DNA of 6,747 nucleotides from a bacterium (GCA_021845705.1 JAJZVJ010000140.1:1-6747), one strand, 5' to 3'. Shown: positions 1 to 6,635, counted from the stretch's first letter. Translations and numbers: made by a program. The notes: generated by a model not told the origin, from the letters alone.

Positions 1-196
1 GGCCACCGACGGGGATCCCCGGGATTTCAGGTGCTGTCCCGGCGGGGGCAGGCCGTCCGGCCGCGGCCGCTTTTCCGCAGACCGGGCCAGCGGTATTAAT
101 GCGGGCCCCCGGGCGCGGAAGCTCGGCCAGATTTTCATCCAGAGTTTTTATATAGGCGGCAAGGTCTTTGGCCGCTTCAGCCAGCTCCCGCTTCAT
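1..196 (-). CDS. Partial ORF after rpoZ, possible UDG family 4 N-terminus
   Basis: An open frame begins with ATG at 196-194 and stays open to the left edge (65 codons), so the C-terminal part is missing. The visible protein starts with a charged, probably helical segment (MKRELAEAAKDLAAYIKTLD, residues 1-20), then ELPRP, then an Ala/Pro/Gly-rich linker to about residue 65. It starts 6 nt after the rpoZ stop in the same reading frame, with no clear Shine-Dalgarno, so it would depend on coupling or reinitiation. An N-terminal helix plus a Pro/Ala linker before the catalytic core is seen in many family 4 (Fe-S) uracil-DNA glycosylases, which makes that family my best guess. No diagnostic motif is inside the window. 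It could equally be an unrelated small protein. That it is coding is moderately likely; the function is a guess. Confidence 0.45.
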   Translation of the reverse strand, partial: MKRELAEAAKDLAAYIKTLDENLAELPRPGARINTAGPVCGKAAAAGRPAPAGTAPEIPGIPVGG

Positions 197-202
197 TCGA
201 GC

Positions 203-526
203 TTAAGCGGCTTCTTTGGCCGGCTTCTCGTCCTTCACGCGGGGCTTCCGGGGCTCGTCGGAGCGCTTGGAGGCGATCCTTTCCTCTATAACCTGGTCGG
301 ACTTCACGGCCTCTTCTATTTCAGGGACCTTGACGGTTCCGCTTACAACGTCGAAGAGGGCGCGGTCGATCAGTTCGGCCATGGGCACGTTGCGGAACTC
401 TTCCTGGCGGCGCAGGTGGCGGGCCCACTGCATGGCGCGCACAATATCCAGGTACTTGGACGGGCCGTAGTCCGAAATAAGCTTTTCCAGGTCGCCTTCT
501 TTTTCAACTTTAACATGCGTCGTCAT
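203..526 (-). CDS. rpoZ: RNA polymerase omega subunit-like protein (RpoZ)
   Basis: This 107-residue protein is probably the omega subunit, the small RNA polymerase component that binds and helps assemble beta'. The segment SKYLDIVRAMQWARHLR (about residues 23-39) matches the omega pattern of NRFDLVLVAARRARQM in E. coli. The following AELIDRALFDVVSGTV (50-65) corresponds to the second conserved helix (ALREIEEGLI). Residues 79-107 form a highly charged Lys/Glu/Arg/Pro tail that is probably disordered. Length is slightly above the usual 70-100. The start is an ATG with a good GGAGG (532-536) 5 nt upstream. It follows gmk by 14 nt, the classical gmk-rpoZ pairing, which supports the call as much as the sequence does. 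The sequence is very divergent, so a simple family search might miss it. A generic small helical protein is the alternative. Confidence 0.72.
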   Translation of the reverse strand: MTTHVKVEKEGDLEKLISDYGPSKYLDIVRAMQWARHLRRQEEFRNVPMAELIDRALFDVVSGTVKVPEIEEAVKSDQVIEERIASKRSDEPRKPRVKDEKPAKEAA

Positions 527-540
527 AGTATCCTCCGTGG

Positions 541-1176
541 TTAGCGAAACTTTTTCTTTGAAAGCTGGGTGCCGAAGGCCCTCACCTTATCGAGGTTGCG
601 CCCCGTCTTGCGGGTCTCGAGGTCGGCAATGGCCGCCACTTCCCTCACCGTTTCCCGCAATTTATCGTTTATGACCAGGTAGTCGAAACTGGAAGCCACC
701 TTTATTTCCGAGCGGGCCGTCCTAAGCCTTACAGCCACGTTCTCGGGGGCTTCGCCGCGCCCGCGCAGGCGCTGTACCATCGTCTTAAGGTCCGGCGGCA
801 GCAGGAAGACGGTTACGGCGCCGGGGAATATTTTCTTGACCGAGCGCGCGCCCTTCACGTCTATGGTCATAACCGGGATGCGCCCTTCAGCCAGCACGGA
901 CATGACCGATCTTACGGGCGTGCCATAGTAGTTCCCGTGGACCACCGCCCACTCCAGCAGCATGCCCTGCTTCCTGAGCGCGGCGAACCGCTCCGGAGTG
1001 ACGAAATAATAATCCCTGCCGTCCACTTCGCCGGGGCGCCTGGCCCGGGTAGTGCAGGTCACGCTGAAAGCGAAGCGTTTATCGAGCTTTAACAGTCCGG
1101 AGCGCACAACGGTCTTCCCGCCCCCGGAGGGGGCGGAAATGACCATCGGAAAGTACTTGTATCGGCCGTGACGCAC
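541..1176 (-). CDS. gmk: Guanylate kinase
   Basis: Guanylate kinase phosphorylates GMP (or dGMP) to GDP (dGDP) with ATP in the cytoplasm, an essential step in GTP and dGTP supply. The 211-residue length is normal (about 200-210). The P-loop is APSGGGKT (residues 15-22). The GMP-binding segment is TTRARRPGEVDGRDYYFV (42-59), with the conserved S/T-R-x-x-R-x-x-E-x-x-G-x-x-Y pattern. Next come LLEWAVVHGNYYGTP (73-87), IDVKGAR (105-111) and the lid RLRGRGEAPENV (136-147). The chosen start is GTG at 1176-1174, 2 nt after the ppdK stop. It has no evident Shine-Dalgarno, so translation is probably coupled to ppdK. An internal ATG (1146-1144) would leave too little of the first beta strand before the P-loop and also lacks an SD. 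The gene is followed by rpoZ, its usual neighbour. Confidence 0.95.
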   Translation of the reverse strand: MRHGRYKYFPMVISAPSGGGKTVVRSGLLKLDKRFAFSVTCTTRARRPGEVDGRDYYFVTPERFAALRKQGMLLEWAVVHGNYYGTPVRSVMSVLAEGRIPVMTIDVKGARSVKKIFPGAVTVFLLPPDLKTMVQRLRGRGEAPENVAVRLRTARSEIKVASSFDYLVINDKLRETVREVAAIADLETRKTGRNLDKVRAFGTQLSKKKFR

Positions 1177-1178
1177 TG

Positions 1179-3962
1179 TTACTTGTTCTTTCTCGGGAAC
1201 CTTATCTGGGACTGGGCGGCCGACAATATGGCTATCGGCACCCGGAACGGGGAGCAGGAGACGTAATTAAGCCCCACGTTGTGGCAGAACTCAACGGAGG
1301 CCGGATCGCCGCCCTGTTCGCCGCAGATGCCGATCTTTATATCCTTGCGGGTCTTGCGGCCGCGCTGAACGGTGATCTTTATCAGCTCGCCCACTCCGTC
1401 CTGGTCTATGGTCTGGAAGGGGTCCACGGGGATGATGTTCTGCTCCACGTATTCCTTCAGGAAATAGCCGGAGTCGTCGCGCGAGTAGCCGAACGTCATC
1501 TGCGTCAGGTCGTTGGTGCCGAACGAGAAGAATTCCATGGTCTCGGCGAGCTTGCCGGCCATCAGGCACGCGCGGGGGATCTCGATCATGGTTCCGACCA
1601 TGTACTTGACCTTAGCGCCCTTAGCCTTCATGACCTCGGCGTATACGCGGTGGATGATCTCGGACTGGTTCTTCACCTCGTTCTCGAGGGAGACCACGGG
1701 GATCATGATATCGGGATATACCTTTACGCCTTCCTTGTGGAGTTCGGCGGCCGCCTCGAAGATGGCGCGGGCCTGCGTCTCGGTGATCTCCGGGTAAGTG
1801 ACGCCCAGGCGCACGCCGCGGTGCCCCATCATCGGGTTGGATTCGCGCAGCCCGGTGGCGCGGGCTTCCAGCTCGTCGAAAGAGATGCCCAGGGCCTTGC
1901 CCAATTCTTCCAGCTTCTCCTTCTGGTGCGGCACGAACTCGTGCAGCGGGGGGTCCATCAGGCGGATGGTGACGTGATGGCCTTCCATCACTTTAAGGGT
2001 GGCCTTGATATCGCTCTTCATGAAGGGGAACAGCTCGCCCAGGGCGGCTTTGCGCTCTTCGAGGGTCTTGGACATGATCATCTTGCGCAGCTGGAACAGC
2101 GCCGCGTCCGAGCCCTTGCCATAGAACATATGCTCTATGCGGAACAGGCCTATGCCCTCGGCGCCGAACTTGCGGGCCGTGGCGGAGTCGGAAGGCGTGT
2201 CGGCGTTGGTCCAGACCTTCAGCGCCCTGACAGAATTGCACAGCGTCAGGAACTGGGTCAGCACTTCGTTGGACTCGCTGGCGTCCAGCATTTCCATCTT
2301 GCCCTTGTAAACCAGGCCGCGGGAGCCGTTCAGCGAGATCCAGTCCCCTTCCTTAAGGACTTCGCCGCCGATATGGAGGGTCCTGGCCTTGAGATCTATT
2401 TCCACGCCGGCGCAGCCCACCACGCAGCATTTGCCCCAGCCGCGGGCCACGACGGCCGCGTGCGAGGTCATGCCGCCGCGGGCGGTGAGAATGGCTTCCG
2501 CCGCCCTCATGCCTTCCACGTCTTCGGGATTGGTCTCTTCGCGGACCAGGATGACGGCCTTTCCGTCCTTCTTCCATTTGACGGCTTCTTCGGCCGTGAA
2601 TACCACCATGCCGCGCGCGCCGCCGGGGCCCGCGGGGAGGCCCTTGCCTATGGGCGTGGTCTTGGCTTCGGCTTTGGGATCGATAATAGGGTGCAGCAGC
2701 TCGTCGAGCTGGGAGGGGGTGACGCGCATCACGACCTGCTCTTTGGTGGCGAGCTTTTCCTTATACATATCCAGCGCCATGCGCACGGCGGCGGGGCCGT
2801 TGCGCTTGCCCACGCGGCACTGCAGCATGTAAAGCTTGCCTTTCTCTATGGTGAACTCTATGTCCAGCATGTCGTGGTAATGCTTCTCGAGCTTGGCGCG
2901 GATGGCCGCCAGCTCTTTATAGGCCGCGGGCATTAGCTGTTCAAGGGACTTAAGGTTGCGGGACTGATCGCTGCGGCTGGTCTCGTTGATGGGGTGCGGG
3001 GTGCGGATGCCGGCCACCACGTCCTCGCCCTGGGCGTTCTCGAGGAACTCCCCGTAGAAAGCGTTCTCGCCGGTGCCGGGGTTGCGGGTAAAGCCCACGC
3101 CGGTGGCGGAGTCGTTGCCCATATTGCCGAATACCATGGTCTGCACGCTTACGGCGGTGCCCCACTCTTCGGGGATGCCCTCAATGCGGCGGTAGGAAAC
3201 GGCGCGCTTGCCCATCCAGGAGGCGAACACGGCGCCGATGGATCCCCACAACTGGTCCATGGGATCGTCGGGGAATTCTTTGCCGAGGGTTTCCTTTACC
3301 TTGGCCTTGAAGCGGACGGCAAGTTCTTTAAGATCTTCGGCGGTAAGGTCGGTGTCGGACGTCACGCCTTTCCGCTCCTTGACTTCATGCATCATGCGGT
3401 CCAGCTGCTTGCGGATGCCCATGTCGTCTTCGGGCTCTATGCCGGCGGCCTTCTCCATGACGACGTCGGAGTACATCATGATGAGGCGGCGGTACGCGTC
3501 GTAGACGAAGCGGGGGTTGTTAGTGAGCTTTATAAGGCCGGGGATGGTCGCCTCGGTAAGGCCCACGTTAAGGATGGTCTCCATCATGCCCGGCATGGAC
3601 TTGCGGGCGCCCGAACGCACCGAGACAAGGAGAGGGTTCACGGGATCGCCGAATTTTTTGCCGGCTATCTCCTCCACTTTGCGGAGGTTCTTTTCCACGT
3701 CCTGGGTGAGGCCCTTGGGATAGGAGCGCTTATTGGCCCAGTAGTAGGTGCAGATCTCCGTGGTCAGCGTGAAGCCGGGGGGAACGGGCAGGCGGAGACT
3801 GGGGTGGCCGGCCATTTCGGCCAGGTTGGCTCCCTTGCCGCCCAGCAGGTTCTTCATGGACTCTTTGCCGTCGGCTTTGCCTCCGCCGAAAGCATATATC
3901 ATTTTTTTGGAAATTTTAACGGAAGACGCTTTACTTTTGGATTTAACAGCGGTCTTAAGCAT
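1179..3962 (-). CDS. ppdK: Pyruvate, phosphate dikinase
   Basis: PPDK interconverts pyruvate + ATP + Pi and PEP + AMP + PPi; in bacteria it serves gluconeogenesis or PPi-linked glycolysis. All three domains are present in 927 residues. The N-terminal ATP-grasp domain has NLLGGKGANLAEM (about 38-50), VSVRSGARKSMPGMM (113-127) and QTMVFGN (274-280). The swivelling phosphohistidine domain has GGMTSHAAVVAR (496-507), with catalytic His501 and Thr499 at the position regulated in plants. The PEP/pyruvate TIM barrel has GLFRIEHMF (Arg608), RLMDPPLHEF (Arg667), MIEIPRA (Glu794), FGTNDLTQMT (Asn817, Asp818) and GICGEQGG (catalytic Cys880). Relative to the Clostridium symbiosum enzyme (about 874 residues) the numbering is shifted by 46-49. 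About 20 of the extra residues are a Lys/Ser-rich extension before MIYAFGGG. The start is supported by CAGGAG 8 nt upstream; the Met at residue 21 has no SD. No catalytic residue is missing. Confidence 0.98.
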   Translation of the reverse strand: MLKTAVKSKSKASSVKISKKMIYAFGGGKADGKESMKNLLGGKGANLAEMAGHPSLRLPVPPGFTLTTEICTYYWANKRSYPKGLTQDVEKNLRKVEEIAGKKFGDPVNPLLVSVRSGARKSMPGMMETILNVGLTEATIPGLIKLTNNPRFVYDAYRRLIMMYSDVVMEKAAGIEPEDDMGIRKQLDRMMHEVKERKGVTSDTDLTAEDLKELAVRFKAKVKETLGKEFPDDPMDQLWGSIGAVFASWMGKRAVSYRRIEGIPEEWGTAVSVQTMVFGNMGNDSATGVGFTRNPGTGENAFYGEFLENAQGEDVVAGIRTPHPINETSRSDQSRNLKSLEQLMPAAYKELAAIRAKLEKHYHDMLDIEFTIEKGKLYMLQCRVGKRNGPAAVRMALDMYKEKLATKEQVVMRVTPSQLDELLHPIIDPKAEAKTTPIGKGLPAGPGGARGMVVFTAEEAVKWKKDGKAVILVREETNPEDVEGMRAAEAILTARGGMTSHAAVVARGWGKCCVVGCAGVEIDLKARTLHIGGEVLKEGDWISLNGSRGLVYKGKMEMLDASESNEVLTQFLTLCNSVRALKVWTNADTPSDSATARKFGAEGIGLFRIEHMFYGKGSDAALFQLRKMIMSKTLEERKAALGELFPFMKSDIKATLKVMEGHHVTIRLMDPPLHEFVPHQKEKLEELGKALGISFDELEARATGLRESNPMMGHRGVRLGVTYPEITETQARAIFEAAAELHKEGVKVYPDIMIPVVSLENEVKNQSEIIHRVYAEVMKAKGAKVKYMVGTMIEIPRACLMAGKLAETMEFFSFGTNDLTQMTFGYSRDDSGYFLKEYVEQNIIPVDPFQTIDQDGVGELIKITVQRGRKTRKDIKIGICGEQGGDPASVEFCHNVGLNYVSCSPFRVPIAILSAAQSQIRFPRKNK

Positions 3963-3970
3963 AGTTTTGG

Positions 3971-3976
3971 CTCCTG
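3971..3976 (-). promoter_or_regulatory. Shine-Dalgarno of ppdK
   Basis: CAGGAG on the minus strand, 8 nt before the ATG at 3962-3960. It decides the start, because the alternative Met codon at residue 21 (3902-3900) is preceded by an A/T-rich stretch without any SD-like sequence. The Lys-rich N-terminal extension of PPDK is therefore probably translated. Confidence 0.75.
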
Positions 3977-3996
3977 TTGACTGTTCAGCTCGCGTG

Positions 3997-4012
3997 CCCC
4001 GCGGGTGCGGGG
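3997..4012 (-). other. GC-only hairpin in the ppdK leader
   Basis: On the minus strand CCCCGC, loop ACCC, GCGGGG forms a perfect 6-bp all-GC stem. It sits between the U-tract of the upstream terminator and the ppdK Shine-Dalgarno, about 20 nt before the latter. It is not followed by a T-run, so it is not itself an intrinsic terminator. If the ppdK transcript starts upstream of it, the hairpin would lie in the 5' untranslated leader and could affect stability or translation. It could also be a by-product of high GC content. Confidence 0.4.
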
Positions 4013-4015
4013 GAT

Positions 4016-4035
4016 AAAAAACCCCTTGAAGGGGT
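4016..4035 (-). terminator. Rho-independent terminator after the opB-like gene
   Basis: Read on the minus strand, ACCCCTTCAAGGGGT forms a stem of 5-6 bp with a 3-5 nt loop. It is followed directly by a run of six T (4021-4016). It begins 37 nt after the stop of the peptidase gene (4073), so it should end the DUF4404-peptidase transcript. The plus-strand side is not followed by a T-run, so it looks unidirectional. Confidence 0.85.
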
Positions 4036-4072
4036 ACCTCTTATACTACTAAATGGGGAGGCATCGGGGCAA

Positions 4073-6187
4073 TCACTCCTTTATCCCCTCCAGGTCCAGG
4101 ATAAAGGCATACTCGAAAGCGGTAAGTTTAAGCGATTCGAAGCGGCCGGACTTGCCGCCGTGGCCGGTATCCATATCGGTCTTGAGGAGAAGCAGGTTCT
4201 TATCCGTTTTCAGGGCCCGCAGCTTGGCCACCCACTTGGCGGGCTCCCAGTACTGGACCTGGGAATCGTTAAGGCCGGTGGTCACGAGCATATTGGGATA
4301 CGCCTTGCGTTCCACATTATCGTACGGGGAATAGGACAATATATAGTCGTAGTATTCCTTAACGTTTGGATTTCCCCATTCGTCGTATTCCCCGGTGGTC
4401 AGCGGGATGTCCGGGTCCAGCATGGTCGTCAGCACGTCCACGAACGGGACCTCCGCCAGGATGCCGTGATATAGTTCCGGGGCCATATTGGCGACGGCGC
4501 CCATCAGCAGGCCGCCGGCCGAGCCGCCCTCCGCGTAGATATGCCGGGGGGAAGTGTAGCCGCGCGCGATAAGGAAGCGCGTGGCGTCTATAAAGTCGTT
4601 AAAAGTGTTCTTTTTTTTCAGCTGGCGCCCCTCTTCGTACCAGCGGCGGCCCATTTCGGACCCGCCCCTGATATGCGGTATCGCGCAGATAAACCCCCGG
4701 TCCAGCAGGGAAAGGCGGATGGTGCTGAAATAGGGGTCGGAACTGTAGCCGTAGGAGCCGTAGGAATAGATATGCAGCGGGTTCTTCCCGCTGTCCAGCT
4801 TGATATTTTTCCTGTAAACTATGGAAACCGGGACCTGCTCGCCGTCCCGCGCCGCGAACCACAGCCGCTCTTCCTTGTAATCCGCGGGGTTAAAACCGCC
4901 CATGACCTCGCGCCGCTTCATCAGTTTCTTGTCCCCGGTCCTGAGGTCCACATCGTAAACCGAATCCGGGGTGGTCAGGGATTCATAAGTTACCCGCAGG
5001 CTGTCCGTCCGGTATTCGTAATTGTCCCCGAGGTCCGTCATATAAGCGGGTTCGTCGAAATTTATATATCTTTCCGCCGCCGTGGAACGGTCCAGGATAT
5101 GAAAACTTCCCTGCGCCTTGCTGCGTTCCTTAAGGACCAGCCAGTTCTGGAAAACGTCCATATACTCTATCAGCGTGTCTTCCCGGGAAGGCACTATGTC
5201 GGACCAGGCGGTTTTGGAGGTGTCGGAGGAGGGGCAGATAGAAACCTTGAAATTGCGGGCGCCGCCGTTATTCAGCACATAGAAGAACCCGCCGCCGTCC
5301 TCTATATCGTACTCCAGCCCGGGCTGGCGCGCCTGGAAAAGCAGCGGGGGGGCAGCGGGGTTGGCGGCGTCCAGGATGCGGTACTCGGTGGAGAGGGTGG
5401 CCCCGGAGCGCAGAAAAATGTACTTCTCCGTGTTCGACCTGGCTACGCTCACCTCGAAAGCCTCATCAGGCTCGTAGTAAACTTCGCGGTCCTTCAGACG
5501 CCCGAGCTCGTGCGCCAGGACGCGCTCCCAGCGCAGGGTTTCGGGGTTCTGCTTCACGTAAAGCAGTGTACGGTTGTCGTTCGCCCAAACCATATTGCCG
5601 GAGGAGGCGGTTATCTTGTCCCCGTACAGTTTACCGGTGCCGAGGTCCTTGAAATAGACGTCGTAGAACCGCCGTCCGCCGGTATCCACGGCGTAGGCTA
5701 TCATTTTCTGGTCCGGGCGGATGGCGGGAAAGCCCACCTGGCAGAAAGCCTTTCCTTTCGCCAGCCCGTTCACGTCCAGAAGGACCTCCTCCTTAGCCCC
5801 GTCCACCGCTTTTCTCCTGGCGTATACCGGGTATTCCAGGCCTTTTTTATAGGTCTTATAATAATAATAGCCGCGGTACTTGAAAGGCACGGTGGAGTCG
5901 TCCTCCTTGATCCGGCCCTTCATCTCCCGGAAAAGTTCCGACTGCAGTTTTTCCGTATGCCGCGTCTCGGCCGCGGCATAGGCGTTCTCCGCCTTAAGGT
6001 AAGCCATAACCTCCGGGTTCTTGCGGTCCTTCAGCCAGTAGTAGTCGTCAACCCTGACCTGGCCGAACTTTTCCAGCTTGTACGGTATTTTTTTAGCTTC
6101 CGGAGGCTCGGCCGCGCGGGCGAACCCGGAAAGGCCGAGCGCTATGAAGGCAAAGGAAATAACCGATGAAAGCTCATTGCTGGTCAT
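4073..6187 (-). CDS. Exported oligopeptidase B-type serine peptidase (S9A)
   Basis: A serine peptidase of the prolyl oligopeptidase family (MEROPS S9A), oligopeptidase B type, cleaving short peptides after basic residues. Its 704 residues are normal for the family. Residues 11-26 are hydrophobic and end in FARA|AEPP, a plausible signal peptidase I site, which suggests the periplasm. The beta-propeller spans about 80-440, entered through VDDYYWLKDRKNPEV (46-60). The alpha/beta-hydrolase domain (about 445-704) carries HIRGGSEMGRRWYEEG (505-520), nucleophile Ser556 in GGSAGG, Asp641 in GLNDSQVQYWEP and His676 in DTGHGG. TTMLDPDIPLTTGEYDEWGNP (587-607) is the OpB-type segment, whose acidic residues give Arg/Lys specificity in E. 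coli PtrB; this separates it from prolyl endopeptidase. The ATG follows TAAGGAG (6194-6200) by 6 nt. The signal n-region lacks a basic residue and contains Glu5, which is atypical. It follows the DUF4404-like gene by 49 nt. Confidence 0.93.
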   Translation of the reverse strand: MTSNELSSVISFAFIALGLSGFARAAEPPEAKKIPYKLEKFGQVRVDDYYWLKDRKNPEVMAYLKAENAYAAAETRHTEKLQSELFREMKGRIKEDDSTVPFKYRGYYYYKTYKKGLEYPVYARRKAVDGAKEEVLLDVNGLAKGKAFCQVGFPAIRPDQKMIAYAVDTGGRRFYDVYFKDLGTGKLYGDKITASSGNMVWANDNRTLLYVKQNPETLRWERVLAHELGRLKDREVYYEPDEAFEVSVARSNTEKYIFLRSGATLSTEYRILDAANPAAPPLLFQARQPGLEYDIEDGGGFFYVLNNGGARNFKVSICPSSDTSKTAWSDIVPSREDTLIEYMDVFQNWLVLKERSKAQGSFHILDRSTAAERYINFDEPAYMTDLGDNYEYRTDSLRVTYESLTTPDSVYDVDLRTGDKKLMKRREVMGGFNPADYKEERLWFAARDGEQVPVSIVYRKNIKLDSGKNPLHIYSYGSYGYSSDPYFSTIRLSLLDRGFICAIPHIRGGSEMGRRWYEEGRQLKKKNTFNDFIDATRFLIARGYTSPRHIYAEGGSAGGLLMGAVANMAPELYHGILAEVPFVDVLTTMLDPDIPLTTGEYDEWGNPNVKEYYDYILSYSPYDNVERKAYPNMLVTTGLNDSQVQYWEPAKWVAKLRALKTDKNLLLLKTDMDTGHGGKSGRFESLKLTAFEYAFILDLEGIKE

Positions 6188-6236
6188 TTTATTCTCCTTA
6201 CGCCCCGGTCCCCGTCCGGCAACCCGTCATTTTCCC

Positions 6237-6569
6237 TTATATGCCCATTCTGGCCAGTATCATGCAGATCTCATTGACCACCGAGACCAGTTCCGGATGG
6301 GAGACCTCGAAACCTTTAACGGCGTAGGAGATGCCGGAAATAGAGAGGTTCTTAAGCTGCACGCTCGTGTTCTGCCGCGTTACCTCGTGCGCGGCGGCCT
6401 CGGTAAAATAGCCGACGCTGCGGATGTCGTCCAGCCTGGATTCCGGGAGCGCGGCGAGCTCTTCCTTAAGCTTCCTCAGAAGCGCGACCAGTTCCGCCTT
6501 TTCCCCCGATTTACCGGCCTCGATCTTGGCGATAGCCGACTCTATCTTAGAAAGGGTTTCTTTATGCAC
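6237..6569 (-). CDS. DUF4404-like small protein
   Basis: This 110-residue protein has no signal peptide or membrane segment. Residues 1-45 are highly charged and probably form a helix or coiled coil (ETLSKIESAIAKIEAG, then ELVALLRKLKEELAAL). The C-terminus AVKGFEVSHPELVSVVNEIC (83-102) followed by ILARMGI (104-110) resembles the conserved end of DUF4404 proteins, which typically carry a 'FE-SHP-L' motif and finish with a short '-L--MGI' tail. The biochemical function of that family is unknown to me. The middle (about 46-75) does not match what I remember of the family. Translation probably starts at GTG 6569-6567, because GGAGG lies 4 nt upstream and no in-frame ATG exists further up before a stop. 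It is the first gene of a probable two-gene unit with the exported peptidase. Confidence 0.68.
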   Translation of the reverse strand: MHKETLSKIESAIAKIEAGKSGEKAELVALLRKLKEELAALPESRLDDIRSVGYFTEAAAHEVTRQNTSVQLKNLSISGISYAVKGFEVSHPELVSVVNEICMILARMGI

Positions 6570-6573
6570 ATTT

Positions 6574-6578
6574 CCTCC
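6574..6578 (-). promoter_or_regulatory. Shine-Dalgarno of the DUF4404-like gene
   Basis: GGAGG on the minus strand, 4 nt before the GTG at 6569-6567 and only 2 nt before an overlapping out-of-frame ATG (6571-6569). The ATG opens just nine codons before a stop, so the GTG is the useful start. The spacing is on the short side for GTG initiation. Confidence 0.6.
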
Positions 6579-6635
6579 GTTAGCTGCCCGCGCGGTGTCC
6601 GGGAATATTACTGCGGCGAACTCCCGTGAGATTCA

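Noticed and set aside
11..25. GGGGATCCCC palindrome near the left edge
   Set aside because: It is short, lies in the Pro/Gly-rich coding part of the partial frame, and is explained by Gly/Pro codons in a GC-rich gene.
1281..2936. A 551-codon open frame on the plus strand opposite ppdK
   Set aside because: It lies wholly antisense to an unambiguous ppdK with all catalytic motifs. Its protein is a His/Gly/Ala/Leu/Val-rich mixture with no recognisable domain, as expected for the mirror frame of a GC-rich gene.
2994..3980. A 328-codon plus-strand frame over the start of ppdK
   Set aside because: His/Gly/Ala/Val-rich antisense shadow; it overlaps the conserved ATP-grasp coding region and has no family resemblance.
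4040..4045. TATAAG as a -10 box for ppdK
   Set aside because: No -35-like hexamer at 16-18 nt, and the start point would fall on the terminator hairpin, so a transcript would probably end at once.
3977..4474. Plus-strand 165-codon frame spanning the ppdK-peptidase intergenic region
   Set aside because: It runs through the terminator hairpin and into the antisense of the peptidase catalytic domain; no credible SD or domain.
4541..6169. A 542-codon open frame on the plus strand opposite the peptidase gene
   Set aside because: It is antisense to the S9A peptidase, with shadow-like Gly/Val/Arg/Pro-rich composition and no domain pattern.
6188..6230. Upstream ATG (6230) as an alternative start of the peptidase
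   Set aside because: It is out of frame with the peptidase and meets a TAA after ten codons; the ATG at 6187 has a proper TAAGGAG.
6078..6629. Plus-strand 183-codon frame over the DUF4404-like gene
   Set aside because: It is antisense to two better-supported genes, has no recognisable motif, and would cross the opposite-strand SD sites of both.
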